Shown here: one piece after another, positions 27,379-36,325 of the stretch
Layout of the letters: each line of letters begins with the position of its first letter
Numbering within the stretch: the first letter of the stretch is position 1
Assembly: GCF_010731115.1 (NCBI RefSeq)
Contig: NZ_AP022616.1
Coordinates: forward strand, 1,364,001-1,428,000
From: Mycolicibacterium phocaicum
Lineage (GTDB): Bacteria > Actinomycetota > Actinomycetes > Mycobacteriales > Mycobacteriaceae
Direction: 5' to 3'
DNA length: 64,000 nucleotides
The notes under the pieces: generated by a model
What the model was told of the DNA's origin: nothing
Database searches by the model: none
Seen by the model: only the letters and a program-made list of their open reading frames with translations
Made by a program: the position numbers and the translations under genes

Positions 27379-28752
27379 GTGGGTCTGCGGGTTCGTGCGC
27401 TCCTGATGACGCTGCTGCTCATCGCGACGGCGGCGTTGGCGATCCCGCTGGCCCTGAGCCTGGCCGACCACCGAACCAACGTCCTGCACACCGAACGCGA
27501 GCGGCAACTGACGACGCTGGCCGACATCGCCGCCGGCGCGAGCGCCCTCGACACCGACCTGGTCGAGCGGTACCACCGCGTGTACGGCGAAGGCGCGTTG
27601 ATCGTCGACGCGGACGGCCGGACATTGGCCGGCGCCGGGTTGTCCGGCACCGATCCGGGGGTGACGACCGCCGCGGAGCGCGCGGTGTCCGATGCTCCCG
27701 CCGCGCCCCGGACCCGAATCCTGCCGTGGACGCGGCAACCGATGTTGGAGGCCAAGGGAATTCGGCGTAACGGCGAGCTGATCGGGGCGGTGGTCCTGGG
27801 CGTCGACCCGGCCGCCGCCGCACACGACATCACCGTGGACTGGCTGTGGATCGCGGCCGGATGCATCGTGTTGCTCGGGGTTGCGGCCGTCACCGCCCAG
27901 AGCGTGACCCGGTGGGTGCTGCGGCCGCTGGTCGGCCTCGAGCGCGCCGTGGAGGACATGGCCGGTGGCATCGCCGGCCAGCCGGCTCACGTGTCGGGAC
28001 CGCCCGAGCTGCGGCGCTTCACGTCGGCGTTCAACGCCATGGCACAGGCGGTGCACGCCTCGCTCGACCATCAACGCCGGCTCATCGCCGATGCCTCCCA
28101 CCAGTTGCGCAACCCGCTGGCGGCCGTGCGACTGCGGGCCGACACCCTGGAAGACCACGTCAACGACTCGGGACGCCCGACCTACGAATCGATGTCGGCG
28201 GAGCTGGACCGCCTGGAGAACCTGCTGGCCCAGTTGCTGCGCCTGGCGCGCGCCGAGGAGGCCAGTCACAGCCACCGCACCGGTTTGGCTGCGGCAGTTC
28301 ATGATTCGACAGATCTGGACAGTGTCGTCGAACAGCGGCTGGACTTCTGGCAGACCACCGCCGACCCCAACGAGCAGCGACTGCGCTTCGAGACCGCCCA
28401 CCCGCACCTCACCGTCCAGATGCCGCGCCACGATGTGGAGCAGCTCTTGGACATCGCGCTGGACAACGCGTTGCGCTACTCCGGTACGGGTACCACCGTC
28501 ATCGTGTCGACGGTGCCCACCGACGCCGGTATCGATCTCACCGTCAGCGACAACGGCCCCGGCCTACCCGCGGACGCAGTCTCGCAGGCGGCCAACCGCT
28601 TCTGGCGCGGGCACGACGACAGCCAGGGCACGGGCCTCGGTCTGGCCATCGCCACCGAAATCGCCGCCGCCCACGGTGGATTGGCGTCGGTTGGCCGCTC
28701 CCCCGACGGCGGTCTCGCGGTCCGCTATCACCTACCCGCGAGCACATCATGA
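27379..28752 (+). CDS. Sensor histidine kinase (TctE-like)
   Basis: 457 residues. Two membrane helices (about 5-27 and 154-173) enclose an extracytoplasmic domain of roughly 120 residues; then HAMP, HisKA with the phosphorylated His241 in DASHQLRNPLAAVRLRADTL, and the ATP-binding domain with DNGPGLP and GTGLGLAIATEI. It begins at GTG 27379, one base after the regulator stop, and its stop overlaps the next gene by four bases. The neighbouring TAXI binding protein may present the ligand to its outer domain (inference). Confidence 0.93.
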   Translation: MGLRVRALLMTLLLIATAALAIPLALSLADHRTNVLHTERERQLTTLADIAAGASALDTDLVERYHRVYGEGALIVDADGRTLAGAGLSGTDPGVTTAAERAVSDAPAAPRTRILPWTRQPMLEAKGIRRNGELIGAVVLGVDPAAAAHDITVDWLWIAAGCIVLLGVAAVTAQSVTRWVLRPLVGLERAVEDMAGGIAGQPAHVSGPPELRRFTSAFNAMAQAVHASLDHQRRLIADASHQLRNPLAAVRLRADTLEDHVNDSGRPTYESMSAELDRLENLLAQLLRLARAEEASHSHRTGLAAAVHDSTDLDSVVEQRLDFWQTTADPNEQRLRFETAHPHLTVQMPRHDVEQLLDIALDNALRYSGTGTTVIVSTVPTDAGIDLTVSDNGPGLPADAVSQAANRFWRGHDDSQGTGLGLAIATEIAAAHGGLASVGRSPDGGLAVRYHLPASTS

Positions 28753-29678
28753 CCCTGACCCGGCGCGCGTTCCTCGCCTCCTCGGCCGCGACGGTCGTCG
28801 CGGCCTGCCTGCCGAACGGCACGCGCGGCACCATCCGACTGGCCGCGGGTGATCGCGGTGGTCTGTACCTGGCGGTCTGCGAAATCTTCGCCGAGCGCCT
28901 ACGGGTGCGGTATCCCGGCATCACGGTCACCGTCATGTCCACCGCCGGCAGCGTCGACAATCTCGAGCTGTTGCGGTCCGGCCAGGCCGACATGGCGCTC
29001 GCGCAGGCAGACGTGGTCGAGCAGCGGTTGCGATCCGGGCCGGCGCCCGATGCGCCGCTGGCGGTCGCGCGGGTCTACGAGAACTACGTACAGCTGGTCG
29101 TCCCCGACCACTCCGCCATCCGCCAGGTGAACGACCTTGCCGGACTGACGGTTTCAACTGGACCGGCCGGCTCCGGCGTCGCGGCCGTCACCACGGTGCT
29201 CTTTCGTGCGGCGAACCTGACCGACCGGCTCCGGCGCACCGAAATGCGCCTGAACGAGGCAGTGGCCGCGTTGGGCAACCACACCATCGACGCGCTGGTC
29301 TGGTCGGGCGGTATCCCGACGCCCGCCATCGCCGAGCTCGACAAGACGTTGCCGTTGCGCATCCTGGATCTGACGCCATGGGTCGCGCCGATGTCGGAAC
29401 TGGCGTCCTACCCCTACCTGCTGCTGCGCGCGCCGATCGGCGCCTACGTTCCGGCGAGCGTGTACACCATCGGCTCCGCCGATCTGTTGCTGTGCCGGCC
29501 CGGCCTGCCGAACCCCCTGGTGGCCGCCGCCGTCGATGTATTGGCCACGGACGCAACCCAACTCATGCCCCCCGAGGTTCGCGGTCTGCAGTACCTGCAA
29601 CCCCCGTCGATGATCCAGACCGGCCGAACCCCGTTGCACCCCGGGGCGATCGAGCAATACCGCATCCTGCACGGCTGA
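28749..29678 (+). CDS. TAXI-family TRAP-type solute-binding lipoprotein
   Basis: 309 residues. MTLTRRAFLASSAATVVAAC gives a twin-arginine-like lipoprotein signal with the anchor Cys at about 20. The mature part has the TAXI pattern GDRGGLYLAVCEIFAERLR, TAGSVDNLELLRSGQADMAL and TVSTGPAGSGVAAVTTVLF. TAXI proteins normally feed TRAP transporters, yet no TRAP membrane gene is nearby. ATGA overlap with the kinase gene indicates tight co-expression, so it likely serves as ligand receptor for the kinase. The ligand is unknown; small carboxylates or amino acids are typical for the family. Confidence 0.88.
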   Translation: MTLTRRAFLASSAATVVAACLPNGTRGTIRLAAGDRGGLYLAVCEIFAERLRVRYPGITVTVMSTAGSVDNLELLRSGQADMALAQADVVEQRLRSGPAPDAPLAVARVYENYVQLVVPDHSAIRQVNDLAGLTVSTGPAGSGVAAVTTVLFRAANLTDRLRRTEMRLNEAVAALGNHTIDALVWSGGIPTPAIAELDKTLPLRILDLTPWVAPMSELASYPYLLLRAPIGAYVPASVYTIGSADLLLCRPGLPNPLVAAAVDVLATDATQLMPPEVRGLQYLQPPSMIQTGRTPLHPGAIEQYRILHG

Positions 29679-29781
29679 GCCGGGCCGAAACATCGCCGTA
29701 ACGCCGGCACCGGTTGGCCAGCGCGAAACCCGGACGCGCCATATTGTTCTTCAACATCCGGGGGCGCCTAAGGAGGCCGCA

Positions 29782-31362
29782 GTGCCAGAAGGACACGAAG
29801 CACTTACCGAGGACGAGCTGCTACTGGCCAAGCTCGGATACAGCCAGGAACTGCAGCGCTCCTGGTCCGGTTTCAGCAATTTCGCCATCTCGTTCTCGAT
29901 CATCTCCATTCTCTCGGGGTGCTTCACCTCGTTCGGGCTGGGCTGGAACAACGGCGGACCGGCCGCGATCGCCTGGGGCTGGCCCATCGTCGCGGCGTTC
30001 ATCCTCGTCATCGGCCTCTGTATGTCCGAGCTGGTGTCAGCCTTTCCCACCTCCGGCGGAATCTATTGGTGGGCAGCCAAACTCGGCGGCGCAAAGGCCG
30101 GTTTCTACGCCGGCTGGCTCAACCTCATCGGCCTGGTGGCAATCCTCGCGTCCGTCGCCTACGGCTGCGCGACGTTCATCGACCTCACCTTGGGCACCCT
30201 CAGCGCCGACTGGCTGGCGGGATACAGCCTCACCCGGACATTCGTCATCTTCGTGGCCATCCTCGGTATCTCGGCGCTGATCAACATCTTCTCCAGCCAC
30301 CTGCTGGCGATCATCAACAACGTCTCGGTGTGGTGGCACGTCTTCGGTGCGGCTGCCGTCATCGGCATCCTGATCTTCGTGCCGAGCCACCACGCGAGTT
30401 TCTCGGACGTCTTCGCCAAGACGATCAACAACAGCGGCATGTTCGGCGGCGCCACCTCGGGCGCGGGCTGGCTGTTGGTCGTGCTGCCGATCTCGGTGAT
30501 CCTCACGCAGTACACGATCACCGGCTACGACGCGTCGGCCCACCTGTCGGAGGAAACCAAGAGCGCGGCGGGCGCGGCCGCCAAGGGTATCTGGCGGTCC
30601 ATCTTCTACTCGGCCGTCGGCGGCTGGATTCTGTTGCTGGCCTTCCTGTTTGCGGTGCAGGACGCCGACGGCGTGTCCAAGGGCGGCGGCGCCGTGGCCG
30701 CCATCTTCAACCAGGCGATGAGTTCGGGCTGGGCGACGGCGGTGCTGTTCATCTCGACGGCCGGCCAGTTCTTCTGCGCCGTCGCCTGCCAGACCAGCGC
30801 ATCCCGGATGCTGTTCGCCTTCAGCCGCGACCGCGCGGTGCCGGGCCACCGGTGGTGGTCGGAGGTCAACAAGCACCGGGTGCCGACACACAGCGTCACG
30901 ATCACCGCGGTCGTGGCCGCCGCGCTGACCCTGCCGGCCCTGGTGAAGGTCGACATCAACGGCACGCCCACCCCGGTGGCGTTCTACGCCGTCGTCTCCA
31001 TCGGGGTCGTCGGGGTGTACCTGTGCTTCGCGGTGCCGATCTACTACCGCTGGCGCGCCGGTGACGAATTCGAAACGGGCAGTTGGAATCTGCGCGGCCA
31101 CCACCGGTGGATGGCGCCGGTCGCGCTGGCCGAGATCACGATCACCTCGGTCATCGCGATGTTCCCGACATCCCTCGGCGGGGTGCCTTGGGACCCGAGT
31201 TTCGAGTGGAAGTTCGTGAACTACACGCCGTTGCTGGTGGGTGGGGTCCTGTTGCTGCTCTACATCTACTGGCACGTGTCGGTGAAGAACTGGTTCACCG
31301 GCCCCATCAAGCAGGTCGAGGAGCCGCTCGACCCCTTGGAGCCTGTCGGCGAACCGAGCTGA
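29782..31362 (+). CDS. APC-superfamily amino acid/amine permease
   Basis: 526 residues, about 12 membrane segments. FSNFAISFSIISILSGCFTS and GWNNGGPAAIAWGW match the APC family branch that includes GABA, choline and amino acid permeases (BAT1/UGA4-like). A cytoplasmic tail of charged residues ends it. GTG 29782 has AAGGAGG four bases upstream. It follows the sensor/TAXI operon by 103 bases and may be a target of it (inference). Its TGA abuts the cobQ stop on the other strand with no base between. Confidence 0.88.
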   Translation: MPEGHEALTEDELLLAKLGYSQELQRSWSGFSNFAISFSIISILSGCFTSFGLGWNNGGPAAIAWGWPIVAAFILVIGLCMSELVSAFPTSGGIYWWAAKLGGAKAGFYAGWLNLIGLVAILASVAYGCATFIDLTLGTLSADWLAGYSLTRTFVIFVAILGISALINIFSSHLLAIINNVSVWWHVFGAAAVIGILIFVPSHHASFSDVFAKTINNSGMFGGATSGAGWLLVVLPISVILTQYTITGYDASAHLSEETKSAAGAAAKGIWRSIFYSAVGGWILLLAFLFAVQDADGVSKGGGAVAAIFNQAMSSGWATAVLFISTAGQFFCAVACQTSASRMLFAFSRDRAVPGHRWWSEVNKHRVPTHSVTITAVVAAALTLPALVKVDINGTPTPVAFYAVVSIGVVGVYLCFAVPIYYRWRAGDEFETGSWNLRGHHRWMAPVALAEITITSVIAMFPTSLGGVPWDPSFEWKFVNYTPLLVGGVLLLLYIYWHVSVKNWFTGPIKQVEEPLDPLEPVGEPS

Positions 31363-32853
31363 TCACGGGAGCAGGCTGCCGGCGATGACCGGACGGGCCG
31401 GCGCACCGGATTCGACGAGCCCCAGCACCGCGCCGATGTCCACATGCGCGGCAAGCAGATCGGCCATCACGTCGAGCTGCGCGCCGCGCAGGGCCGCGAC
31501 GTTAACGTCGTCGGACACCACGAACCCACTGCGGCCGGCACCGGCCGCCACCTCGGCGAGCCAGGTCCGCCGCACGGCGTCGTTGTCCAGCAGCCCGTGC
31601 CAGTGGGTGCCGTACACCTGACCCCGCCGGATGCCGACCCCCAGCCAGTCCGGCTCCGCGCACCGCGCGAGGCGGCCGTGGTGAATCTCGTAGCCGTACA
31701 ACGGGGTATCCCAGTGCTTCAGGGTCTTGTCGGCGTCGAACTCGATGTCGGCATCGAGCAGACCCAGACCGGCCACCCGGCCCGCGCCGGACTCGACGGT
31801 GTCGTGGATCGTCGAGCACAGCATCTGGAACCCGCCACAGACACCCAGCACCGCGCGACCCGATGCGGCATGTGCCACAACGGCTTCCGCGAGTCCGCGG
31901 CCGCGCAGCCAAGTCAGGTCGGAGACCGTCGCCTTGCTGCCGGGCAGCACCACCACGTCGGCGCCGGCCAGTTCGGCCGCGGTGTCGACCCAGCGGACGT
32001 GCACACCCGGCTCGCACGCCAGGGCCTCGACGTCGGTGGAGTTCGAGATGCGGGGCAACCGGACCGCGGCGACGGTCAGTGCCTCCGCGCCCCGCGGTGC
32101 CGCCGGCCGGCCCAGCTGTCCGCGCGGCGTGACCGACAGCGAGTCCTCGGCGTCGAGCCACAGGTCGTCGCAGTACGGGAGCACGCCGTAGGTCGGGCGG
32201 CCCGTGAGCGATTCCAGTTGCCGCAGGCCGGGTTCCAGCAGCGCCTGGTCACCGCGGAACTTGTTGACCACGAAGCCCGCGATCAGTTTCTGGTCATCGG
32301 GCTCGAGCACCGCCACCGTGCCGTACAGGTGCGCCAGCAGCCCGCCCCGGTCGATGTCGCCGACGACGACCACCGGCAGGTTCGCGGCGCGGGCCAGGCC
32401 CATGTTGGCCACGTCGGTCGCCCGCAGGTTGATCTCTGCCGGCGAGCCTGCGCCCTCACAGATCACCACATCGAATTCGCTTCGCAACGAAGCCAATTCG
32501 TCGGCCACGACGGCGGCCAGCTGGGTCCGCCGGGTGAAGTAGTCCCCCGCTGCCACCGTGCCGGAGACGACGCCACGCACCACGAGCTGCGACGTCCGGT
32601 CCCCGCCGGGTTTGAGCAGGATCGGGTTGAACCGCACGCTCGGCGCCAATCCGGCGGCACGGGCCTGCATCGCCTGGGCCCGGCCGATCTCGCCGCCCTC
32701 GACCGTGACGGCCGAGTTGTTGGACATGTTCTGCGCCTTGAACGGCGCGACCCGCACGCCCTTGCGCGCCAGCAGCCGGCACAGGCCGGCCACCACCATC
32801 GACTTGCCGGCGTCCGACGTCGTCCCGGCGACCAGCAGCGCCCCGCCGGTCAC
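31363..32853 (-). CDS. cobQ: Adenosylcobyric acid synthase
   Basis: 496 residues. N-terminal ATPase domain with [20 protein letters not shown] and [20 protein letters not shown], and a glutaminase domain with [11 protein letters not shown], which carries the Cys nucleophile. It adds four amide groups to adenosylcobyrinic a,c-diamide. GTG 32853 lies one base after the map stop, so they are likely co-transcribed. Together with cobO, cobB and cysG at 10-14 kb it implies a full corrinoid pathway, but from memory cobQ is at a different site in M. tuberculosis. Confidence 0.96.
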   Translation of the reverse strand: MTGGALLVAGTTSDAGKSMVVAGLCRLLARKGVRVAPFKAQNMSNNSAVTVEGGEIGRAQAMQARAAGLAPSVRFNPILLKPGGDRTSQLVVRGVVSGTVAAGDYFTRRTQLAAVVADELASLRSEFDVVICEGAGSPAEINLRATDVANMGLARAANLPVVVVGDIDRGGLLAHLYGTVAVLEPDDQKLIAGFVVNKFRGDQALLEPGLRQLESLTGRPTYGVLPYCDDLWLDAEDSLSVTPRGQLGRPAAPRGAEALTVAAVRLPRISNSTDVEALACEPGVHVRWVDTAAELAGADVVVLPGSKATVSDLTWLRGRGLAEAVVAHAASGRAVLGVCGGFQMLCSTIHDTVESGAGRVAGLGLLDADIEFDADKTLKHWDTPLYGYEIHHGRLARCAEPDWLGVGIRRGQVYGTHWHGLLDNDAVRRTWLAEVAAGAGRSGFVVSDDVNVAALRGAQLDVMADLLAAHVDIGAVLGLVESGAPARPVIAGSLLP

Positions 32854-32854
32854 G

Positions 32855-33712
32855 TCAGGGCAGGGTCAGGATTTCGGCGCCGTCGTCGGTCACCACGAGG
32901 GTGTGCTCGAACTGCGCCGTCCACTTCTTGTCCACGGTCGCGACGGTCCAGTCGTCGTCCCAGATCTCGTAGTCCAGCGAGCCGAGGTTGATCATCGGCT
33001 CGATGGTGAAGGTCATGCCCGGCTCCAGGACGGTCTCGACCTCGGGCTTGTCGTAGTGCAGCACGATCAGGCCGTTGTGGAAGGTCTCGCCGATGCCGTG
33101 CCCGGTGAAGTCGCGAACCACGTTGTAGCCGAACCGGTTTGCGTACGACTCGATGACCCGGCCGACGACCGACAGCTGCCGTCCCGGCTTGACGGCCTTG
33201 ATGGCCCGCATGGTGGCTTCGTGGGTGCGCTCGACCAGCAGCCGATGCTCCTCCGACACGTCCCCCGCCAGGAAGGTGGCATTGGTGTCGCCGTGCACGC
33301 CGTCCTTGTAGGCGGTGACGTCGATGTTGACGATGTCACCGTCCTCGATGACCGTCGAGTCGGGGATGCCGTGGCAGATGATCTCGTTCAGCGAGGTGCA
33401 GCAGGACTTGGGAAAACCCTTGTAGCCCAGCGTCGACGGGTAGGCGCCGTGGTCGAGCATGTACTCGTGCGCCACCCTGTCCAGGTGATCGGTCGTGACG
33501 CCGGGTGCGACGGCCTTGCCGGCCTCGGCGAGCGCCTGCGCTGCGATGCGGCCGGCGACGCGCATCTTCTCGATCACCTCAGGGGTCTGCACCCAGGGCT
33601 CGCTGCCTTCGCGCACCGTCGGCTTCCACGCGTACTCCGGACGCGGGATCGACTTGGGCACCGGCAGGGTCGGAGACACCTCGCCGGGGCGAAGCGCGGT
33701 ACGAACTGACAT
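32855..33712 (-). CDS. map: Methionine aminopeptidase, type 1c
   Basis: 285 residues. The N-terminal extension [17 protein letters not shown], with its PxxP pattern, is the mark of type 1c enzymes and is thought to touch the ribosome. The metal-binding residues are in the expected segments: [19 protein letters not shown] (two Asp), GHGIGETFH (His) and the Glu of TIEPM and QFEHTLVV. It removes initiator Met from new proteins. ATG 33712. It leads the map-cobQ pair and follows the DUF1707 gene. Confidence 0.96.
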   Translation of the reverse strand: MSVRTALRPGEVSPTLPVPKSIPRPEYAWKPTVREGSEPWVQTPEVIEKMRVAGRIAAQALAEAGKAVAPGVTTDHLDRVAHEYMLDHGAYPSTLGYKGFPKSCCTSLNEIICHGIPDSTVIEDGDIVNIDVTAYKDGVHGDTNATFLAGDVSEEHRLLVERTHEATMRAIKAVKPGRQLSVVGRVIESYANRFGYNVVRDFTGHGIGETFHNGLIVLHYDKPEVETVLEPGMTFTIEPMINLGSLDYEIWDDDWTVATVDKKWTAQFEHTLVVTDDGAEILTLP

Positions 33713-33737
33713 CGTCCCAGCTTAACGGGCGCCGCAG

Positions 33738-34319
33738 TTAGCGGTCGCCGCGGCCGAACCAAGTCCGGCGCGGTCCGCGGATGTCGACCGAACCGAAGAC
33801 CACCCGCCCGGTCAGGATGACGTGCGGAGTACCGTCGGCGGGCGCGTCCTTGCGGTGGTCGGTGGCACTGCCGACGGCCACCTCGACGTCGTCGATGGAG
33901 GCGCTGGCGCCGTCGGGCAGCCGAAGGTCCAGCGAGCTGAACTTGAGATCGAGTTCGATGACCACGATCGGCCCGCCGAACCGGGCCCGCGTCAGATCCA
34001 GGTCGATGGAGCCGACGCGGCGGACCAGCGCGAGCCGGGTCGGGACGACCCACTCACCCTGCCGCTTGAGCGACCCCATGACACCGCGCAGCTCGACGCG
34101 GTCGGCCGAGCCCGTCACGATCGCGTTGGGCGCGGGCAGGTCGCCGACCAGGACGGCCAGCTCGGCCTGCTGCCGGGCGAGGGCGACCAGCGCGGACCGC
34201 TCGGAGAACTCGTCCATGTCGATGAGCCCCAGGGCCACCGCGTTGTGCAGCCGCCGGAGCGTGCCGTTGCGGTCGGCGTCGGAGACGCGCAGGACCGCGA
34301 TCTCGTCGCTGTTGGTCAC
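33738..34319 (-). CDS. DUF1707 protein with LiaF-like C-terminal domain (Rv2862c-like)
   Basis: 193 residues. Residues 8-60 form the DUF1707 domain (RVSDADRNGTLRRLHNAVALG then ERSALVALARQQAEL), and the rest is a beta-rich repeat region (VELRGVMGSLKRQGEW, GGPIVVIELDLKFSSLDLRLPDGA) like the cell-wall-stress LiaF/DUF2154 fold. No membrane segment is visible. Function is unknown; the C-terminal half suggests an envelope-stress link (inference). GTG 34319 has TAACCT ending six bases upstream, so a leaderless start is likely. Confidence 0.82.
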   Translation of the reverse strand: MTNSDEIAVLRVSDADRNGTLRRLHNAVALGLIDMDEFSERSALVALARQQAELAVLVGDLPAPNAIVTGSADRVELRGVMGSLKRQGEWVVPTRLALVRRVGSIDLDLTRARFGGPIVVIELDLKFSSLDLRLPDGASASIDDVEVAVGSATDHRKDAPADGTPHVILTGRVVFGSVDIRGPRRTWFGRGDR

Positions 34320-34325
34320 CCAAAC

Positions 34326-34331
34326 AGGTTA
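34326..34331 (-). promoter_or_regulatory. Candidate -10 box (TAACCT) for leaderless DUF1707 gene
   Basis: Minus-strand TAACCT, then GTTTGG, then GTG 34319. The box lies one base beyond the stop of the penicillin-binding lipoprotein gene. Confidence 0.55.
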
Positions 34332-34332
34332 C

Positions 34333-36147
34333 TCAGGCCAGATAATCCGGCGGCAGTCCCTTGAACATGTCCCGGCACATGCGCACCGCGGTCTCCGACC
34401 CGCCGCCGCCCACGATCAGGGCCGCGAAGGCCATGTCGCCACGGTAGCCGGCGAACCAGGCATGTGAGCCACCCGAGAATTCGGCTTCACCGGTCTTTCC
34501 GCGAACGTCGCCGCTGGCGTGCAGATCCTTGGCCGTACCGCTGGTCACCACCAGCTGCATCATGGGCCGCAGGCCGTCGACCATCTTCGGGCTGATCGGC
34601 GCGGTGTTGCCGGTGACCGTTGTCGGGCGGCCCTCGATGAGCTGTGGGAGCGGGGTCTTGCCGGCCGCGACGGTGGCAGCCGCGAGCGCCATCCCGAACG
34701 GGCTCACCACGACCTTGCCCTGACCGAAGCCGTCCTCGGTGCGCTCCGCCAGGTTCACAGTGGGCGGCACCTTCCCGGTGACGGTGTCGATGCCGGCGAC
34801 CTGGTAATCGGCGCCGATGCCGTACTGGGCCGCCGCGTTGGTCAGAGCCCGCGGCGCCATCCGGCTGGCGAGCTCGGCGAAGGTGGTGTTGCACGAGTTC
34901 GCGAAGGCTCGCGACATCGGCACCACCCCCAGATCGAACCGGTCGTAGTTGGGGATGGTCCGGTGCCCGATGTCGATGGTGCCGGGGCACCCGAGCAGGG
35001 TGTTGGGTCCGGCCATGTCCGATTCGATGGCGGCACCGGCGGTGACCATCTTGAACGTCGACCCGGGCGGGTACAGGCCCATGGTGGCGGTCGGGCCGTC
35101 GGCGTCGGCTGCCGCGTTCTGGGCCACCGCCAGGATTTCGCCGGTCGACGGCTTGATCGCGACGATCATCGCCTTGCGACCAACCATGTTCACCGCGTCC
35201 TGGGCGGCGTTCTGCACGTTGCGGTCCAGGCTGATGGTGATCGACGGGGCCGGCTTACCCGGTACCTCGTTCAGCACGTCGATGTCGGCGCCGTTCTGGT
35301 TGACGCTGACGACGCGCCAGCCGGGCTGGCCGACCAGCTGATCGGCCACCTGCTTCTTGACCTCGGTGACGATGGCCGGCGCGAACCGCGGATCGGTGGG
35401 CACCATCTCCGGCTGCGGGGTGATCACCACGCCCGGCAGGTGGCCGAGCGCACCCGAGACCTTGTCGTTGTCCTCGCGGCGCAGGGTGATCAGGTTCAGC
35501 GGCCCGGTCGACGAGCTGGCCTGTTCGGCGAGCCGCTGGGCGTCCATGGTGTTGTCGAACTGCCGCAGGACATCGGCGACCACGCGGGAGGTCCGCATCA
35601 GCTCGCCCGCCGCGGAACGCGCGTTCAGCGCGTAGTTGTAGTGGTACCCCGGTACCAGAACGTTCGTGCCGCCGAGTTCGTTGACGGAGGCACGGATCGG
35701 CTGGTCGGCGCGCAGCTGGAAGCTCTGGTGCTCCCCCAGATTGGGATGCAGATCCGTGCTGCCCCAACGGACTTGCCACCGGCCGTCCTGCCGGATCATG
35801 TTGAGCTGCCCGGTGTAGGCCCAGGTGCGGTCCTTGGGCAGATGCCAGGTGTAACGGTAGGTGATCTTGCCGGTGTCCTGGGTGTACTTGGAGCCGAGCA
35901 CCTGCGCGTCGAGCTTCGTCGCCTGCAGACCCGACCAGGCCTGATTGATCGCGGTGCGGGCATCGTTGGGCTTGTCGGCCAGCTCGGCGGCGGCGCCGGT
36001 GTCGCCGCGGCCGAGCGCGGCGAAGAACGCCTGCGCGGTGGGCTCGGGGCCGTTGGGTTTCGGGGTGCAGGCCGTCATCGCTCCTGCGACCGCCACCACC
36101 GACAACAACGCGGCCGAGCGTGAAACGGATGATGTGTGCGTTGCCAT
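34333..36147 (-). CDS. Penicillin-binding lipoprotein, MecA/PBP-like (Rv2864c-like)
   Basis: 604 residues. A signal peptide ends in the lipobox AGAMTAC; an NTF2-like domain follows (about 33-150), then a dimerisation domain and a transpeptidase domain with SxxK in PPGSTFKMVTAG (Ser near 362), SxN in SCNTTF (near 418) and KTGEAEF (near 550). It should cross-link peptidoglycan outside the membrane and bind beta-lactams. ATG 36147; the open frame starts earlier but lacks a signal sequence there. TAACAT lies eight bases upstream and could be a -10. The gene diverges from the MocR gene. Confidence 0.95.
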   Translation of the reverse strand: MATHTSSVSRSAALLSVVAVAGAMTACTPKPNGPEPTAQAFFAALGRGDTGAAAELADKPNDARTAINQAWSGLQATKLDAQVLGSKYTQDTGKITYRYTWHLPKDRTWAYTGQLNMIRQDGRWQVRWGSTDLHPNLGEHQSFQLRADQPIRASVNELGGTNVLVPGYHYNYALNARSAAGELMRTSRVVADVLRQFDNTMDAQRLAEQASSSTGPLNLITLRREDNDKVSGALGHLPGVVITPQPEMVPTDPRFAPAIVTEVKKQVADQLVGQPGWRVVSVNQNGADIDVLNEVPGKPAPSITISLDRNVQNAAQDAVNMVGRKAMIVAIKPSTGEILAVAQNAAADADGPTATMGLYPPGSTFKMVTAGAAIESDMAGPNTLLGCPGTIDIGHRTIPNYDRFDLGVVPMSRAFANSCNTTFAELASRMAPRALTNAAAQYGIGADYQVAGIDTVTGKVPPTVNLAERTEDGFGQGKVVVSPFGMALAAATVAAGKTPLPQLIEGRPTTVTGNTAPISPKMVDGLRPMMQLVVTSGTAKDLHASGDVRGKTGEAEFSGGSHAWFAGYRGDMAFAALIVGGGGSETAVRMCRDMFKGLPPDYLA

Positions 36148-36313
36148 TGGGGCTGATGTTAGAAGTGTGACCAGCGCGCGGCACGGAGGCACACCGAGAC
36201 GCAACCGTGACAGTTTTGTGAGATCCGTCGACCCTGGGACGGCATCGGCCCGGGGACGCAGTCGATCAGCCGGCCGGCAGCGCGACGAGCGAAACGATGT
36301 CCCAGGAAAGCGC

Positions 36314-36319
36314 TACCAT
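36314..36319 (+). promoter_or_regulatory. Candidate -10 box (TACCAT) for leaderless MocR gene
   Basis: TACCAT, then TCCGCG, then ATG 36326; no Shine-Dalgarno sequence. Confidence 0.6.
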
Positions 36320-36325
36320 TCCGCG

